From assembly GCF_012910805.1 (NCBI RefSeq), contig NZ_WTVK01000003.1:1-64000 (forward strand): a stretch of 64,000 bases of DNA. Reading direction: 5' to 3'. The notes below the pieces were generated by a model. The model did no database searches and was not told where the DNA came from. It was given only the letters and a program-made list of their open reading frames with translations. A program made the position numbers and the translations under genes. Every line of letters starts with the position of its first letter. Positions within the stretch are counted from its first letter, which is position 1. Of the stretch, positions 41,208 to 49,919 are shown one piece after another. This DNA is from Aromatoleum evansii (lineage in GTDB: Bacteria > Pseudomonadota > Gammaproteobacteria > Burkholderiales > Rhodocyclaceae).

Positions 41208-43412
41208 TCACTTGCGCTGCACGTCGATCACGTCGCGCACTTCGCGAATGAGCGCCATCGCGCGCTGCACCTGCGCGACGCTGTGGACCTCCATCGTGAA
41301 GCGCATGAACGCCGTCCCCTTCTTCGTGATCGTATTCACCGCAATTACGTTCAGTTTTTCGCGCGACAAGACCTCGGAGATGTCGCGCAGGAGGCCCTGG
41401 CGGTCCGCCGCCTGGACGACCACATCGACCGGGAACACGGATTCGCGGCTGTTGAAGGCCTGTTCGCCCCAGTCCGCCTTGATGACCCGCTCGGGATGAT
41501 CGCGCACCAGGCGCTGGAAGTCGGGACAATCGATGCGGTGGATGGACACGCCGCGGCCGCGCGTGACGAATCCTTCAATGGCATCCGGCGGCGCGGGCTT
41601 GCAGCAGCGGCCGAGCGAGGTCATGAGCTTGCCCACGCCGACGACCAGCACCTTGTCGTTGGACTCGTCGGTGTGGCGCCGGCCGATGACGATCTCGGGT
41701 TCCGGCGTCGGCGCTTCGGGCGCCTCGCCCTCGCGTAGCGCCATCTGCACCGAGCGCGCGCCCACTTCCCCGCGCCCTGCGGCCAGATACATGGACTCCG
41801 CGTTCTTGAAGCCCAGCCTGCCCGCAAGCTCGTCGATGTTGGCACGCGACTGGCGCTCGCGCTGCAGTTCACGCGTGACGAAGCTGCGCCCGCGCACGAG
41901 CAGCTCTTCCTCTTCCTGCTGGCTGAAGAACTGGCGGATCTTGTTGCGCGCACGGCTGGTGGCGACGTAATGCTGCGTCGGGTTCAGCCAGTCGCGGGAG
42001 GGGCCGCCCTCCTTGGCGGAAGTGATTTCGACGGTCTGTCCGTTCTCGAGCTGCGTGTTGAGCGGGACGAGATGGCCGTCGACCTTGGCGCCGCGGCAGC
42101 GGTGACCGAGGTCGGTGTGCAGGCGGTAGGCGAAGTCGATCGGCGTGGCGCCGCGCGGCAGGTCCACCACCTTGCCCTGCGGCGTGAGCACGTAGATCGC
42201 ATCGTCGAGCGAGGCGCGCTTGAACTTCTCGACCCAGTCGGCCGAATCGGTCACCTCGTCGCGCCACGACAGCAGGCTGCGCAGCAGCGCGATCTTTTCG
42301 TCGTAATCGCTGCCGTGGCTCTTGCTGCCTTCCTTGTAGCGCCAGTGCGCGGCGACGCCGAGTTCGGCGTGGCGGTGCATCTCGTACGTGCGGATCTGCA
42401 CTTCCAGCGCCCGGCCGTCGCCGGCCAGCACCGCGGTGTGCAGGGACTGGTAGTTGTTGCCCTTGGGGTTCGTGATGTAGTCGTCGAACTCCTGGCCGAT
42501 GGGCTGCCACAGCTGGTTCACGATGCCGAGCACCGTGTAGCAGTCGCGCACGTTGTCGACCAGCACGCGCAGCGCGCGGATGTCGTACACCTGCGAAAAG
42601 TCCAGCCGCTTGGCGCGCATCTTGTTGTAGATGCTGTAGATGTGCTTGGGCCGCCCATAGACCTCGGCCTTGATGCCCACCGCGGCGATTTCCTTCTGCA
42701 GGCGCTCGATCGAGGACTGGATGAACTCCTCGCGCTCGACCCGGCGCTCGTCGAGCATCTTGGCGATGCGCTTGTAGGTTTCCGGCTCAAGGAAGCGGAA
42801 GGAGAGATCCTCGAGCTCCCACTTGAGCTGCCACACGCCGAGGCGGTTCGCCAGCGGCGCGTAGATGTCGAGGCTTTCGCGCGCGACGTCCGCCCGGACG
42901 TCGACCTTGTGCTCGGTGAAATAGCGCAGCGTCTGCGTGCGCGACGCGAGCCGCAGCAGCACGACGCGGATATCCTCGACCATCGCGAGCAGCATCTTGC
43001 GCAGGACTTCGGTCTGTGCGCGGATCTCCGGAGCGGTCGCCGTGGCGGTCATGCGCGTGAGCAGGCGCAGGCCGTTGAGGCGGCGAAGCCCATCGACGAG
43101 GCGGGCGGCGGGCTCGCCGAATTTTTCGGCGATCCGGTCGGTGGCGTCCTCGATATAGTCGCCGACGGCGAACAGGATCGCGGCGACCCGCGTCTCCACG
43201 TCGAGGCGCAGCGAGGCCACGATCAGGCCCATGCCGATCGCGTGGGTCCAGACGGACTCGCCGGTACCAAGGAAATGTCCTTCATAGACGCCCTCGGCAA
43301 GGGCAACGGCATCGACGATGGCCGCGCGCTCCTCCGTGCTCAGCCCTTCGGCGAGCAGGTCGATGGGGGCCGCGGACTCGGACTGGGAGATTGCATGCGT
43401 GACGGAAACCAT
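41208..43412 (-). CDS. relA: RelA-type (p)ppGpp synthetase with degenerate hydrolase domain
   Basis: 734 aa from the ATG at 43412. The pseudo-hydrolase region has V-G-D-Y-I-E-D where active SpoT/Rel enzymes have H-D-x-x-E-D, so the metal-binding His is lost. The synthetase domain keeps Y-G-R-P-K-H-I-Y-S-I, Y-D-I-R-A-L-R and the RelA-type E-F-D-D-Y-I-T-N-P-K (acidic ExDD), then TGS (about 410-470), a zinc-finger-like C-C region (L-G-R-C-C-K-P) and a C-terminal ACT domain. It should sense uncharged tRNA on ribosomes. Upstream in-frame Met codons (to 43562) have no conserved sequence. A GATAAT hexamer ends 6 nt before the ATG. Confidence 0.94.
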   Translation of the reverse strand: MVSVTHAISQSESAAPIDLLAEGLSTEERAAIVDAVALAEGVYEGHFLGTGESVWTHAIGMGLIVASLRLDVETRVAAILFAVGDYIEDATDRIAEKFGEPAARLVDGLRRLNGLRLLTRMTATATAPEIRAQTEVLRKMLLAMVEDIRVVLLRLASRTQTLRYFTEHKVDVRADVARESLDIYAPLANRLGVWQLKWELEDLSFRFLEPETYKRIAKMLDERRVEREEFIQSSIERLQKEIAAVGIKAEVYGRPKHIYSIYNKMRAKRLDFSQVYDIRALRVLVDNVRDCYTVLGIVNQLWQPIGQEFDDYITNPKGNNYQSLHTAVLAGDGRALEVQIRTYEMHRHAELGVAAHWRYKEGSKSHGSDYDEKIALLRSLLSWRDEVTDSADWVEKFKRASLDDAIYVLTPQGKVVDLPRGATPIDFAYRLHTDLGHRCRGAKVDGHLVPLNTQLENGQTVEITSAKEGGPSRDWLNPTQHYVATSRARNKIRQFFSQQEEEELLVRGRSFVTRELQRERQSRANIDELAGRLGFKNAESMYLAAGRGEVGARSVQMALREGEAPEAPTPEPEIVIGRRHTDESNDKVLVVGVGKLMTSLGRCCKPAPPDAIEGFVTRGRGVSIHRIDCPDFQRLVRDHPERVIKADWGEQAFNSRESVFPVDVVVQAADRQGLLRDISEVLSREKLNVIAVNTITKKGTAFMRFTMEVHSVAQVQRAMALIREVRDVIDVQRK

Positions 43413-43418
43413 GCGCGG

Positions 43419-43424
43419 ATTATC
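43419..43424 (-). promoter_or_regulatory. Candidate -10 of relA with near-leaderless spacing
   Basis: GATAAT on the minus strand, followed by CCGCGC and the ATG. No Shine-Dalgarno sequence. The GC-rich spacer would form a discriminator. Confidence 0.4.
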
Positions 43425-43542
43425 CCATACGGGCCCCCAACACGGCGCGGAGCACGCCACACCCGCGCGTTGTGAGATCATCTGCGGCCCGACGGATGCG
43501 CCACGCAGACGAGCCGCCACTCGCCCCGGGCGCGCACGCATA

Positions 43543-44436
43543 ATGAAAAAAACCTTCGCCAACCCCTACCTCCTGCTCACCCTCACCGTGTTGTTCTGGT
43601 CCGGCAACATGATCGTAGGCCGCGGCCTGCACGGCGCGGTCCCGCCGCTGGCGCTGGCCTTCTGGCGCTGGACGATCGCGCTCACGCTGATGCTCCCGTT
43701 CGCACTGCCGCATCTGCCCAGCCAGTGGCCTCAGTTGCGGGCGCGGTGGCCTACGGTGGTGTTCCTGGGCCTCGTCGGCGTCGGCGGCTACAACACCTTC
43801 GCCTACATCGCGCTCCAGTACACGACCGCAACGAACGCGACCCTGCTCAACTCCTTCACGCCCATCGCGACGATCGTGCTGGCCTTCCTGATCCTCGGCA
43901 GGCGCCTCGGCCGGCTGGAGGTGCTGGCGGTCGTGCTGTCCTTTGCCGGCGTCATGACGATCGTGAGCCGCGGCAGCATCGAGACCCTGCTCGGGTTGAG
44001 CCTCAACCTCGGCGACCTGTGGATGCTGCTCGCGGTCCTGACCTGGGGCATCTACACCGTCGGGCTGCAGCGACGCCCAGCGGGAGTGGATCCGATGCTG
44101 CTGCTCGCCGCCTTCACGCTGGTCGGCCTCCTGCCGCTGATCCCCGCCTATCTGTGGGAAATCGCCTCGGGAAAGACGATCGCCGTCAGCACCGCGTCGA
44201 TTGCCGGCATCCTCTACACGGGCATCTTCCCGGGCTTCCTCGGCTATGTGTTCTACAACGCCGCCGTGGCGGCCATCGGCCCGAACCGCGGTGCGCAGTT
44301 CATCCACCTGATGCCGGTGTTCACCACCCTGCTGGCAGCGGTCTTTCTCGGCGAGCGGCCGCTGTGGTACCACTTCGCGGGGATCGCCCTGGTGTTTTCC
44401 GGCATCCTGCTCGCCACTCGCGGACCGGGGCGCTGA
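43543..44436 (+). CDS. EamA/DMT family transporter
   Basis: 297 aa with ten hydrophobic segments in two EamA repeats (about 6-140 and 150-290). Start M-K-K-T-F-A-N-P-Y-L-L-L-T-L-T-V-L-F-W-S-G-N is a typical DMT first helix, and the second repeat contains the usual Y-T-G-I-F-P-G-F-L-G-Y-V-F-Y-N-A-A-V near 222-239. Probably exports a metabolite or amino acid; substrate unknown. The open frame upstream of 43543 overlaps relA on the other strand and is not coding. Spacing to mtfA is 4 nt. Confidence 0.9.
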   Translation: MKKTFANPYLLLTLTVLFWSGNMIVGRGLHGAVPPLALAFWRWTIALTLMLPFALPHLPSQWPQLRARWPTVVFLGLVGVGGYNTFAYIALQYTTATNATLLNSFTPIATIVLAFLILGRRLGRLEVLAVVLSFAGVMTIVSRGSIETLLGLSLNLGDLWMLLAVLTWGIYTVGLQRRPAGVDPMLLLAAFTLVGLLPLIPAYLWEIASGKTIAVSTASIAGILYTGIFPGFLGYVFYNAAVAAIGPNRGAQFIHLMPVFTTLLAAVFLGERPLWYHFAGIALVFSGILLATRGPGR

Positions 44437-44440
44437 CGCG

Positions 44441-45256
44441 ATGATCGGCATCCTGGAGCGTTTCCGCCGCTGGCGCAGGGCGCGCCGCCTCGATGCGGTG
44501 ACGGTGACGGACGAGATGTGGGAACGCGCAGAGGCGCGCCTGCCCTTCCTCGATTACCTCGAGGCGGACCACCGTCGGCGGCTGCGCGAACTGGCGCGCG
44601 CCTTCATTGCCGAGAAGCAGTTCTACGGCGCCCACGGCTTCGCGCTCACCGACGAGGTCATCGTCACGATCGCCCTGCAGGCCTGCCTGCCGGTGCTGCG
44701 CATCGGGCTGCGCGCCTACCGCGGCTGGGTGGGCGTGATCGTCTACCCGGGGGATTTCGTCATCCCGCGCAAGATCATCGACGAGACCGGAGTCGTGCAT
44801 GAATACGACGACGAGGTACTGGGGGAAGCCTGGGAAGGCGGCCCGGTGCTCGTGTCGTGGCACGACGAGGCCGATGCGCCGGAAGGCGTGAACGTGGTGA
44901 TCCACGAGTTCGCCCACAAGCTGGACATGGAGAACGGCGAGGTCGACGGGCTGCCCCTGCTGCCCGCCGGAATGTCGCGCAAGGCCTGGGCGGCGGCGTT
45001 CTCCGCGGGCTACGAGCTTTTCTGCCGGCAGGTCGATGCGCACGAGGACACCGCGCTCGACCCCTACGGCTCGGAAAGTCCGGCCGAGTTCTTCGCCGTC
45101 GCGTCCGAGGGCTTCTTCGAGGCCCCCTGCCTGTTGCAGGAGGACTTCCCGGCGATCTACGAGCAGCTGCGGCAGTTTTACGGCGCCGACCCCGCGGCCG
45201 GCGAGCGGCGCGTGTACGGCGAACCGCCGCAGGATGCGGGCGTCGAATCACCATGA
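44441..45256 (+). CDS. mtfA: Zinc peptidase MtfA (Mlc titration factor A)
   Basis: 271 aa, near the E. coli 265 aa. Zinc site H-E-F-A-H-K-L-D near residue 155 (HExxH) and the third ligand in S-P-A-E-F-F-A-V-A-S-E near 211. In E. coli MtfA is a cytosolic aminopeptidase-like protein that binds the glucose repressor Mlc; whether a PTS/Mlc pathway exists here is unknown. Follows the EamA gene by 4 nt, likely the same transcript. Confidence 0.92.
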   Translation: MIGILERFRRWRRARRLDAVTVTDEMWERAEARLPFLDYLEADHRRRLRELARAFIAEKQFYGAHGFALTDEVIVTIALQACLPVLRIGLRAYRGWVGVIVYPGDFVIPRKIIDETGVVHEYDDEVLGEAWEGGPVLVSWHDEADAPEGVNVVIHEFAHKLDMENGEVDGLPLLPAGMSRKAWAAAFSAGYELFCRQVDAHEDTALDPYGSESPAEFFAVASEGFFEAPCLLQEDFPAIYEQLRQFYGADPAAGERRVYGEPPQDAGVESP

Positions 45257-45472
45257 AGGAAGGCCGGATATTCCATTCCGGTTTTCCTGCGTATGTCAGA
45301 TGTGCTGAAACTCCTTTGAATTCGCGTACTGCAAGCGTTTCGCGAAGCGCAGCAAACTTCGCAGACGAAATTCGATTGCGATCCCGTGACAGCCGGTCTA
45401 AGCTGGAATCGCTGCATCTGTAGCCGCAGCGTGCTGTCCGTTCGACTCGACTCAAATCCCGGAGGACGATTC

Positions 45473-45913
45473 ATGGCGATTACCTGGATTCTGGTTGCCA
45501 ATGCCAGCCTGGCCAAACTGTACGCGAACCTCGGTCCCAACAAGGGCCTGACGCTGGTTAAGGAGCTGATCCATCCCGAAAGTCGACAGAAGAATTCCGA
45601 ACTCGTTACCGATCGCGCGGGGGCCTCGCCCTCGGCAGGCAACGCATCGGGTTCGAAGCAGGCACAGACCCAACCCAAGGTCCATGAGGCCAAGGTCTTT
45701 GCGCAGGAGATTGCACAGGAGCTATACAAGGGACGAGCCACGAACGCATTCGGCCGGGCCATCGTCTTCGCACCACCCGCATTCATGGGAATGCTCAATT
45801 CGGTGCTCGACACCCCGACCTCACAACTGATCACGGATCGCTTCGAAAAGGACTACACCAAGGAACCCGAACCGGTGCTGCGCGAACGCCTCGCGTCCTG
45901 CCTGTTCGTCTGA
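45473..45913 (+). CDS. Host attachment protein family (baeRF-like)
   Basis: 146 aa, preceded by GGAGGA 6 nt before the ATG. Start M-A-I-T-W-I-L-V-A-N-A-S-L-A-K-L-Y matches the host-attachment/Host_attach family, which has an eRF1-like fold related to ribosome rescue domains; its role outside Agrobacterium is unknown. A Ser/Gln-rich insert (about 45-65) and A-F-G-R-A-I-V-F-A-P-P-A-F-M-G-M-L near 93-109 are visible. Cytoplasmic. A terminator lies 70 nt downstream. The 216-bp gap to mtfA carries a possible promoter but no clear motif. Confidence 0.85.
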   Translation: MAITWILVANASLAKLYANLGPNKGLTLVKELIHPESRQKNSELVTDRAGASPSAGNASGSKQAQTQPKVHEAKVFAQEIAQELYKGRATNAFGRAIVFAPPAFMGMLNSVLDTPTSQLITDRFEKDYTKEPEPVLRERLASCLFV

Positions 45914-45982
45914 TTCCGGCCGATTCTTCGACCGTCTCTCTTCAGGAGACGATGGGACCGTGAAGAGCGGTCCCGAAGAGCA

Positions 45983-46010
45983 GCGGGGCGCTTGGCGCCC
46001 CGCTTTTTTT
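45983..46010 (+). terminator. Intrinsic terminator after the host attachment gene
   Basis: 9-bp stem GCGGGGCGC / GCGCCCCGC with TTG loop followed by seven T. Confidence 0.93.
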
Positions 46011-46037
46011 CATCCGTGCAGCTCGCGCGCCGTCACT

Positions 46038-46523
46038 TCAATGCCGCCACTGGCGCCCGCTGAAGTGCATGCGCTCGGCATTCTCCATTTCCATCATGGT
46101 CATGAAGTCGCTGCGGCTCATCTGGATGATCTTCTCGTGGTCGCCGGCCTCGAAATAGATCTCTTCCTGATCGGCGATGCTTTCGTCCACGATCATGCGC
46201 ATGCCGTAGACGGAACCCAGCGGCGGCACCGCGCCGGCTTCGCAGTCCTCGAACAGCGACGCGAGCTCCGACTCGCTCGCCAGCCGCAATTCGCGGTGCA
46301 TCGCCCGGCTCAGGATGCCGAGCTGAACGTGCTCGGTAGACGGCAGCACGGCCATCAGGTAGCCGTGATCGTCTTCGAGGACAACGGATTTCGCGAGACT
46401 GCTCGCGGGAATGCGCGCCTGATGCGCGGTATCCATGCTGCTGTGTGAATGGGGATGGTTCAGCACGTCGTAGCGCAGACCGTGCTCCATCATGAACTCG
46501 TGGACTTTCGACGGGATTGCCAT
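46038..46523 (-). CDS. YbaK/EbsC-type tRNA-editing domain protein
   Basis: 161 aa. Free-standing aminoacyl-tRNA deacylase-like domain (YbaK/ProX fold). The family's catalytic Lys environment is present in S-S-L-A-K-S-V-V-L near residues 41-49, as are the G-A-V-P-P-L-G motif near 96-102 and the I-V-D-E-S-I segment. A likely role is hydrolysis of mischarged tRNA or a related regulatory function; substrate unassigned. AGGAGAG lies upstream of the ATG. Faces a convergent host-attachment gene. Confidence 0.87.
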   Translation of the reverse strand: MAIPSKVHEFMMEHGLRYDVLNHPHSHSSMDTAHQARIPASSLAKSVVLEDDHGYLMAVLPSTEHVQLGILSRAMHRELRLASESELASLFEDCEAGAVPPLGSVYGMRMIVDESIADQEEIYFEAGDHEKIIQMSRSDFMTMMEMENAERMHFSGRQWRH

Positions 46524-46636
46524 GGCAGTCTCTCCTGGTCATCAGGTGCGGGCAATTCTTGTGCGTCGCCCTTGGCAATATTGGGATCCGGAAACCCTCC
46601 CTGCGGCGCCCCTTGCGCGTTCGCCGACGATATATT

Positions 46637-47254
46637 TTAGGCTGTCGGTGGCGAGCCTGCCGGCCCGTCCTCACCTCGGGTTCGGTCCCGCGTCCCGACT
46701 ACGCCGGGCCAGGTTGCGACAACGGTGTATTGCGCGCCCTCGGGGCGCAGATCGGACTCGACCAGCACGAATTCGCGCACCGGCCAGTCGATCGGCGGAT
46801 CGAGTTCCTCCGCAGGAAACTCGCCGCGTGCGTTGCGCAGCAGCGTGACGTGCGCGGCGAACTTGCGCCGTTCGACCGGGAAACCGCCCGCGGCGAGCGC
46901 CGCGTTGAGCTGGCTCACGAGCGACTCCAGCTCCGCGGGTACCTCGGTCGCGCCTGCCCACACGATGTGATTGTGGCGCCAACCGGCGATGCGATCGAGC
47001 CGAAGCGTGAAGGGCGCGAACACGACCTTGTCGGCCGCCGCACGCAGCGCGTCGAGGCGCTCGCGCGCAATGTCGCCGATGAAGGCGAGCGTCAGATGCA
47101 GCGTATCGCGGCGCATGCGCCGGCCGCCGGTGGCCGCGTGCGCGCGCTCTCCCTCCTTGTGCAGCCGGCGCGAAATCGCCGCGTCGGGCCAGAGGGCGAA
47201 AAACACCCGCGCGCGTTGCGGCGCGCCGGATGAGGTCTCAGCCGGCCGCGTCAT
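46637..47254 (-). CDS. thpR: RNA 2',3'-cyclic phosphodiesterase (ThpR/LigT)
   Basis: 205 aa 2H phosphoesterase. The two catalytic H-x-T motifs are H-L-T-L-A-F-I-G near residue 52 and H-V-T-L-L-R near 140, with F-F-A-L-W-P-D at the start. Family members hydrolyse 2',3'-cyclic phosphates at RNA ends. Starts 17 nt inside the 3' end of ispF on the same strand, so probably co-transcribed with ispD-ispF. Confidence 0.92.
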   Translation of the reverse strand: MTRPAETSSGAPQRARVFFALWPDAAISRRLHKEGERAHAATGGRRMRRDTLHLTLAFIGDIARERLDALRAAADKVVFAPFTLRLDRIAGWRHNHIVWAGATEVPAELESLVSQLNAALAAGGFPVERRKFAAHVTLLRNARGEFPAEELDPPIDWPVREFVLVESDLRPEGAQYTVVATWPGVVGTRDRTRGEDGPAGSPPTA

Positions 47255-47735
47255 CCCGCACGAGCAGCGCCACGACCTGGGCAGCGATGCCCTCGCCGCG
47301 TCCCGTAAAGCCGAGCTTTTCGGTGGTCTTGCCCTTGATGTTCACCGCCGCCTCCTCGATCCCCAGATCAGCGGCAATGTTCGCGACCATCGCCCGGGCA
47401 TGGGGGAGGATCCGCGGTGCACGGCAGATCACCGTGGCGTCCACATTGACGACCTCATAACCGGCCTTGCGCACGGCGGCAAAAGCCTCGCGCAACAGCA
47501 CGCGGCTGTCGGCGCCGGCGTGCTGCGGGTCGGTATCGGGGAACAGACGCCCGATGTCGCCCAGGCCCGCCGCGCCGAGCAGCGCGTCGGTCAGCGCATG
47601 CAGCAGCACGTCGGCGTCGGAATGGCCGAGCAATCCGCGCTCGTAGGGAATCGTGACGCCGCCCACGATGAGCGGGCGTCCTGGCACCAGGGCATGCACG
47701 TCGAACCCCTGGCCGATGCGGAAAGGTACTTTCAT
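47238..47735 (-). CDS. ispF: 2-C-methyl-D-erythritol 2,4-cyclodiphosphate synthase
   Basis: 165 aa, family length ~157-165. Fifth step of the MEP isoprenoid pathway, trimeric zinc enzyme. Zinc ligands in G-Q-G-F-D-V-H-A near residues 7-14 and the second His in L-L-H-A-L-T-D near 46, plus H-S-D-A-D-V near 38 and G-D-I-G-x-x-F-P-D-T-D near 60. One nt separates its ATG from the ispD stop, giving the common ispDF pair. Confidence 0.96.
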   Translation of the reverse strand: MKVPFRIGQGFDVHALVPGRPLIVGGVTIPYERGLLGHSDADVLLHALTDALLGAAGLGDIGRLFPDTDPQHAGADSRVLLREAFAAVRKAGYEVVNVDATVICRAPRILPHARAMVANIAADLGIEEAAVNIKGKTTEKLGFTGRGEGIAAQVVALLVRDDAAG

Positions 47736-47736
47736 G

Positions 47737-48441
47737 TCAGCGTGAATCCCTGTTCGTGAGGATCCACTCGGCCAGGTGCAGGTCGAGCGGATAGGTGACC
47801 TTCAAATTGGTGGCATCGCCCTCGATCAGCCGGGGGCGCAGGCCGGCGGCCTCGATCGCGCTCGCCTCGTCGGTGACGTTGCTCGCGGCCTCCAGCGCAC
47901 GGCGCAGCATCACGTAGCGGAACATCTGTGGCGTCTGCGCCTGCCACAGGCTGTCGCGCGGCACGGTCTCGAGTACATGGCGGTGGGCGTCGGCACGTTT
48001 GAGCGTATCGGCGACGGGAACCGCAAGGATGCCGCCGACCTCGTCATGCGCCAGTTCGCGGATGAGCTTTTCGATGTGCCAGCGGGCGAGACAGGGGCGC
48101 GCGGCATCATGCACGAGCACCCAGTCCGACTGCTCCGCCTCGCGCACAATCGCGCGCAAGCCACCGAGCACGCTGTCTGCGCGCGTGGCGCCGCCGCAGA
48201 ACAGCGGCACCAGTTTGGGGCCAAGGCCGGACCAGTCGTGGCGCTTCCATTCCGCGTCGCCGACCGACAGCACGACGAAGACCTTGTCGATCTGAGGCGT
48301 CGCGCACAGCACTTCGAGCGAATGGCGAATTAGCGGCTTGCCGAGGAGTTCGAGGTACTGCTTTGGCTGCGATGCGCCCATGCGGCTGCCGCTGCCGGCA
48401 GCCGGGACGATCGCGAAATGGCGGGGATGAAAGTTCTGCAT
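47737..48441 (-). CDS. ispD: 2-C-methyl-D-erythritol 4-phosphate cytidylyltransferase
   Basis: 234 aa. Third step of the MEP pathway, transferring CMP to methylerythritol phosphate. The nucleotide-binding [10 protein letters not shown] near residues 13-22, Q-P-K-Q-Y near 25, V-H-D-A-A-R-P near 108 and T-x-x-P-x-x-F/M (T-P-Q-M-F) near 174 are diagnostic. A TAGAAT hexamer on the minus strand ends 7 nt before the ATG. The open frame extends upstream but without family sequence. Confidence 0.96.
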   Translation of the reverse strand: MQNFHPRHFAIVPAAGSGSRMGASQPKQYLELLGKPLIRHSLEVLCATPQIDKVFVVLSVGDAEWKRHDWSGLGPKLVPLFCGGATRADSVLGGLRAIVREAEQSDWVLVHDAARPCLARWHIEKLIRELAHDEVGGILAVPVADTLKRADAHRHVLETVPRDSLWQAQTPQMFRYVMLRRALEAASNVTDEASAIEAAGLRPRLIEGDATNLKVTYPLDLHLAEWILTNRDSR

Positions 48442-48448
48442 GGCGCGG

Positions 48449-48454
48449 ATTCTA
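48449..48454 (-). promoter_or_regulatory. Candidate -10 of ispD with near-leaderless spacing
   Basis: TAGAAT on the minus strand, then CCGCGCC and the ATG. Nearly the same spacer as at relA. No Shine-Dalgarno sequence. Confidence 0.4.
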
Positions 48455-48590
48455 ACCGCGCCGCGCCGCACCCGGCGAAACTCCGCCCGCCGCGTGCGCG
48501 CCGGCTGCGATTGGAATACAGTGGCAATATGTAACGAAGGAACGCGGCCGCCCCCTGAACCCGCACGGTACGTGCGAAAGGAGAGCCCAG

Positions 48591-49862
48591 GTGCCTTTTG
48601 CCAAACCGGTCGATCTCGCGCAGATCGAGGCCTTTCTGATCGCGATCGGCATCGGTCTGCTGATCGGCTTCGAACGCGAACGCGTCGCATCGGCGCGAGC
48701 CGGCGTGCGCACCTTCGGTCTCGTCGGCCTGCTGGGCGCGCTGGCCGGCATGCTCGGCGACCACCTCGCCTCCATCGCGCCGGTGGTCGTCGGCATGGCG
48801 ATCATTGGCGCGATGATCATCGCCGCCTACCTGCGCCACCCCGATCCGGTCGATCCGGGAACGACCTCAGTGGCGGCGCTGCTGGTGTGCTACTGCCTGG
48901 GTGTCGCCGTCTGGCTCGGGCATGCGATGATAGCGGTGATCCTGTCGGTGGCGACGACGATCCTGCTGTACTTCAAGACTGAACTGCGAGGCGTCGCGAC
49001 GCGGCTCGAGGCGAAGGAATGGATCTCGATCTTCCAGTTCGCCGTCCTGTCGCTGGTCATCCTGCCCTTCCTCCCGGACGAGACCTTCGACCCGTACAAC
49101 GCCGTGAACCCCCGCCAAGTGTGGTGGATGGTGGTGCTGATCTCGGGCCTGAGCCTCGCCGGCTACGCGACGCTGCGCCTGGTGGGAGCGCGTTACGGCG
49201 CGGCCTTCGTCGGCATCGCCGGGGGGCTCGCATCGAGCACCGCCACGACGCTGATCTATGCGCGCAATGCGCGTGAAACCCCGCCCTCGGCGCCGATGGC
49301 GGCTCTCGTGATCGTGCTCGCGAATCTGGTGATGATGGTCCGCGTCGCGATGATCGCCGCGGTGGTGGCCCCGGGGGTGGTGAAGTCGCTGGCGCTGGCG
49401 ATCACCCCTGCCCTGCTCCTCGGCGCGCTGAGCCTGTTCTGGTATTGGCGGGAACAGACAAGCGGTCAGGCCTTCATGCCGGAGACGCGCAACCCGACCG
49501 AACTGCGCGCGGCGCTCGGCTTTGGCGCGGTGTACGCCGTCGTCCTGTTCATCTCCGCCTGGCTCTCGGAGATCGCTGGCAAGCAGGGGATGTACGCCCT
49601 CGCGCTGGTGTCCGGCCTCACCGACATGGATGCCATCGCGCTGTCGAGCATGCGCCTCTTCAATCTCGGCAAACTCGCGCTCGACGTCACGGTGATCGCC
49701 ATCGGCCTGGCGATGATCGCCAACCTCGTGTTCAAAACCGGCATTGCCGTCGTCGTAGGGGGACGGCCACTCGGCATGAAGATTCTGGGCGGCATGGGCG
49801 CGGTTGCAGCCGGACTGGGCGGCGGGATCGCCTGGCTCGCAATGTTTCCGGGAAGCCTATAA
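48591..49862 (+). CDS. MgtC/SapB - DUF4010 fusion membrane protein
   Basis: 423 aa from a GTG preceded by AAAGGAGAG. N-terminal MgtC-like part (about 12-140) with G-L-L-I-G-F-E-R-E-R-V and A-G-V-R-T-F-G-L-V-G-L near 20-48, then a DUF4010 membrane domain (about 180-415) with some eight further hydrophobic segments and the conserved G-L-A-S-S-T-A-T-T near 209 and S-G-L-T-D-M-D-A-I near 343. Possibly involved in Mg2+ or envelope homeostasis; the fused class has no defined activity. Its TAA stop overlaps the TATAAT of the next operon. Confidence 0.88.
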   Translation: MPFAKPVDLAQIEAFLIAIGIGLLIGFERERVASARAGVRTFGLVGLLGALAGMLGDHLASIAPVVVGMAIIGAMIIAAYLRHPDPVDPGTTSVAALLVCYCLGVAVWLGHAMIAVILSVATTILLYFKTELRGVATRLEAKEWISIFQFAVLSLVILPFLPDETFDPYNAVNPRQVWWMVVLISGLSLAGYATLRLVGARYGAAFVGIAGGLASSTATTLIYARNARETPPSAPMAALVIVLANLVMMVRVAMIAAVVAPGVVKSLALAITPALLLGALSLFWYWREQTSGQAFMPETRNPTELRAALGFGAVYAVVLFISAWLSEIAGKQGMYALALVSGLTDMDAIALSSMRLFNLGKLALDVTVIAIGLAMIANLVFKTGIAVVVGGRPLGMKILGGMGAVAAGLGGGIAWLAMFPGSL

Positions 49863-49863
49863 T
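49858..49863 (+). promoter_or_regulatory. Candidate -10 (TATAAT) of the Memo-AMMECR1-rSAM operon
   Basis: Consensus TATAAT overlapping the previous stop codon, 56 nt before the Memo start, -35 not convincing. Confidence 0.45.
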
Positions 49864-49919
49864 TCATCAGCAAAGACTTAACCACGAATCCGGCCCAGCC
49901 CTCACCCGAAAGGAATTCC

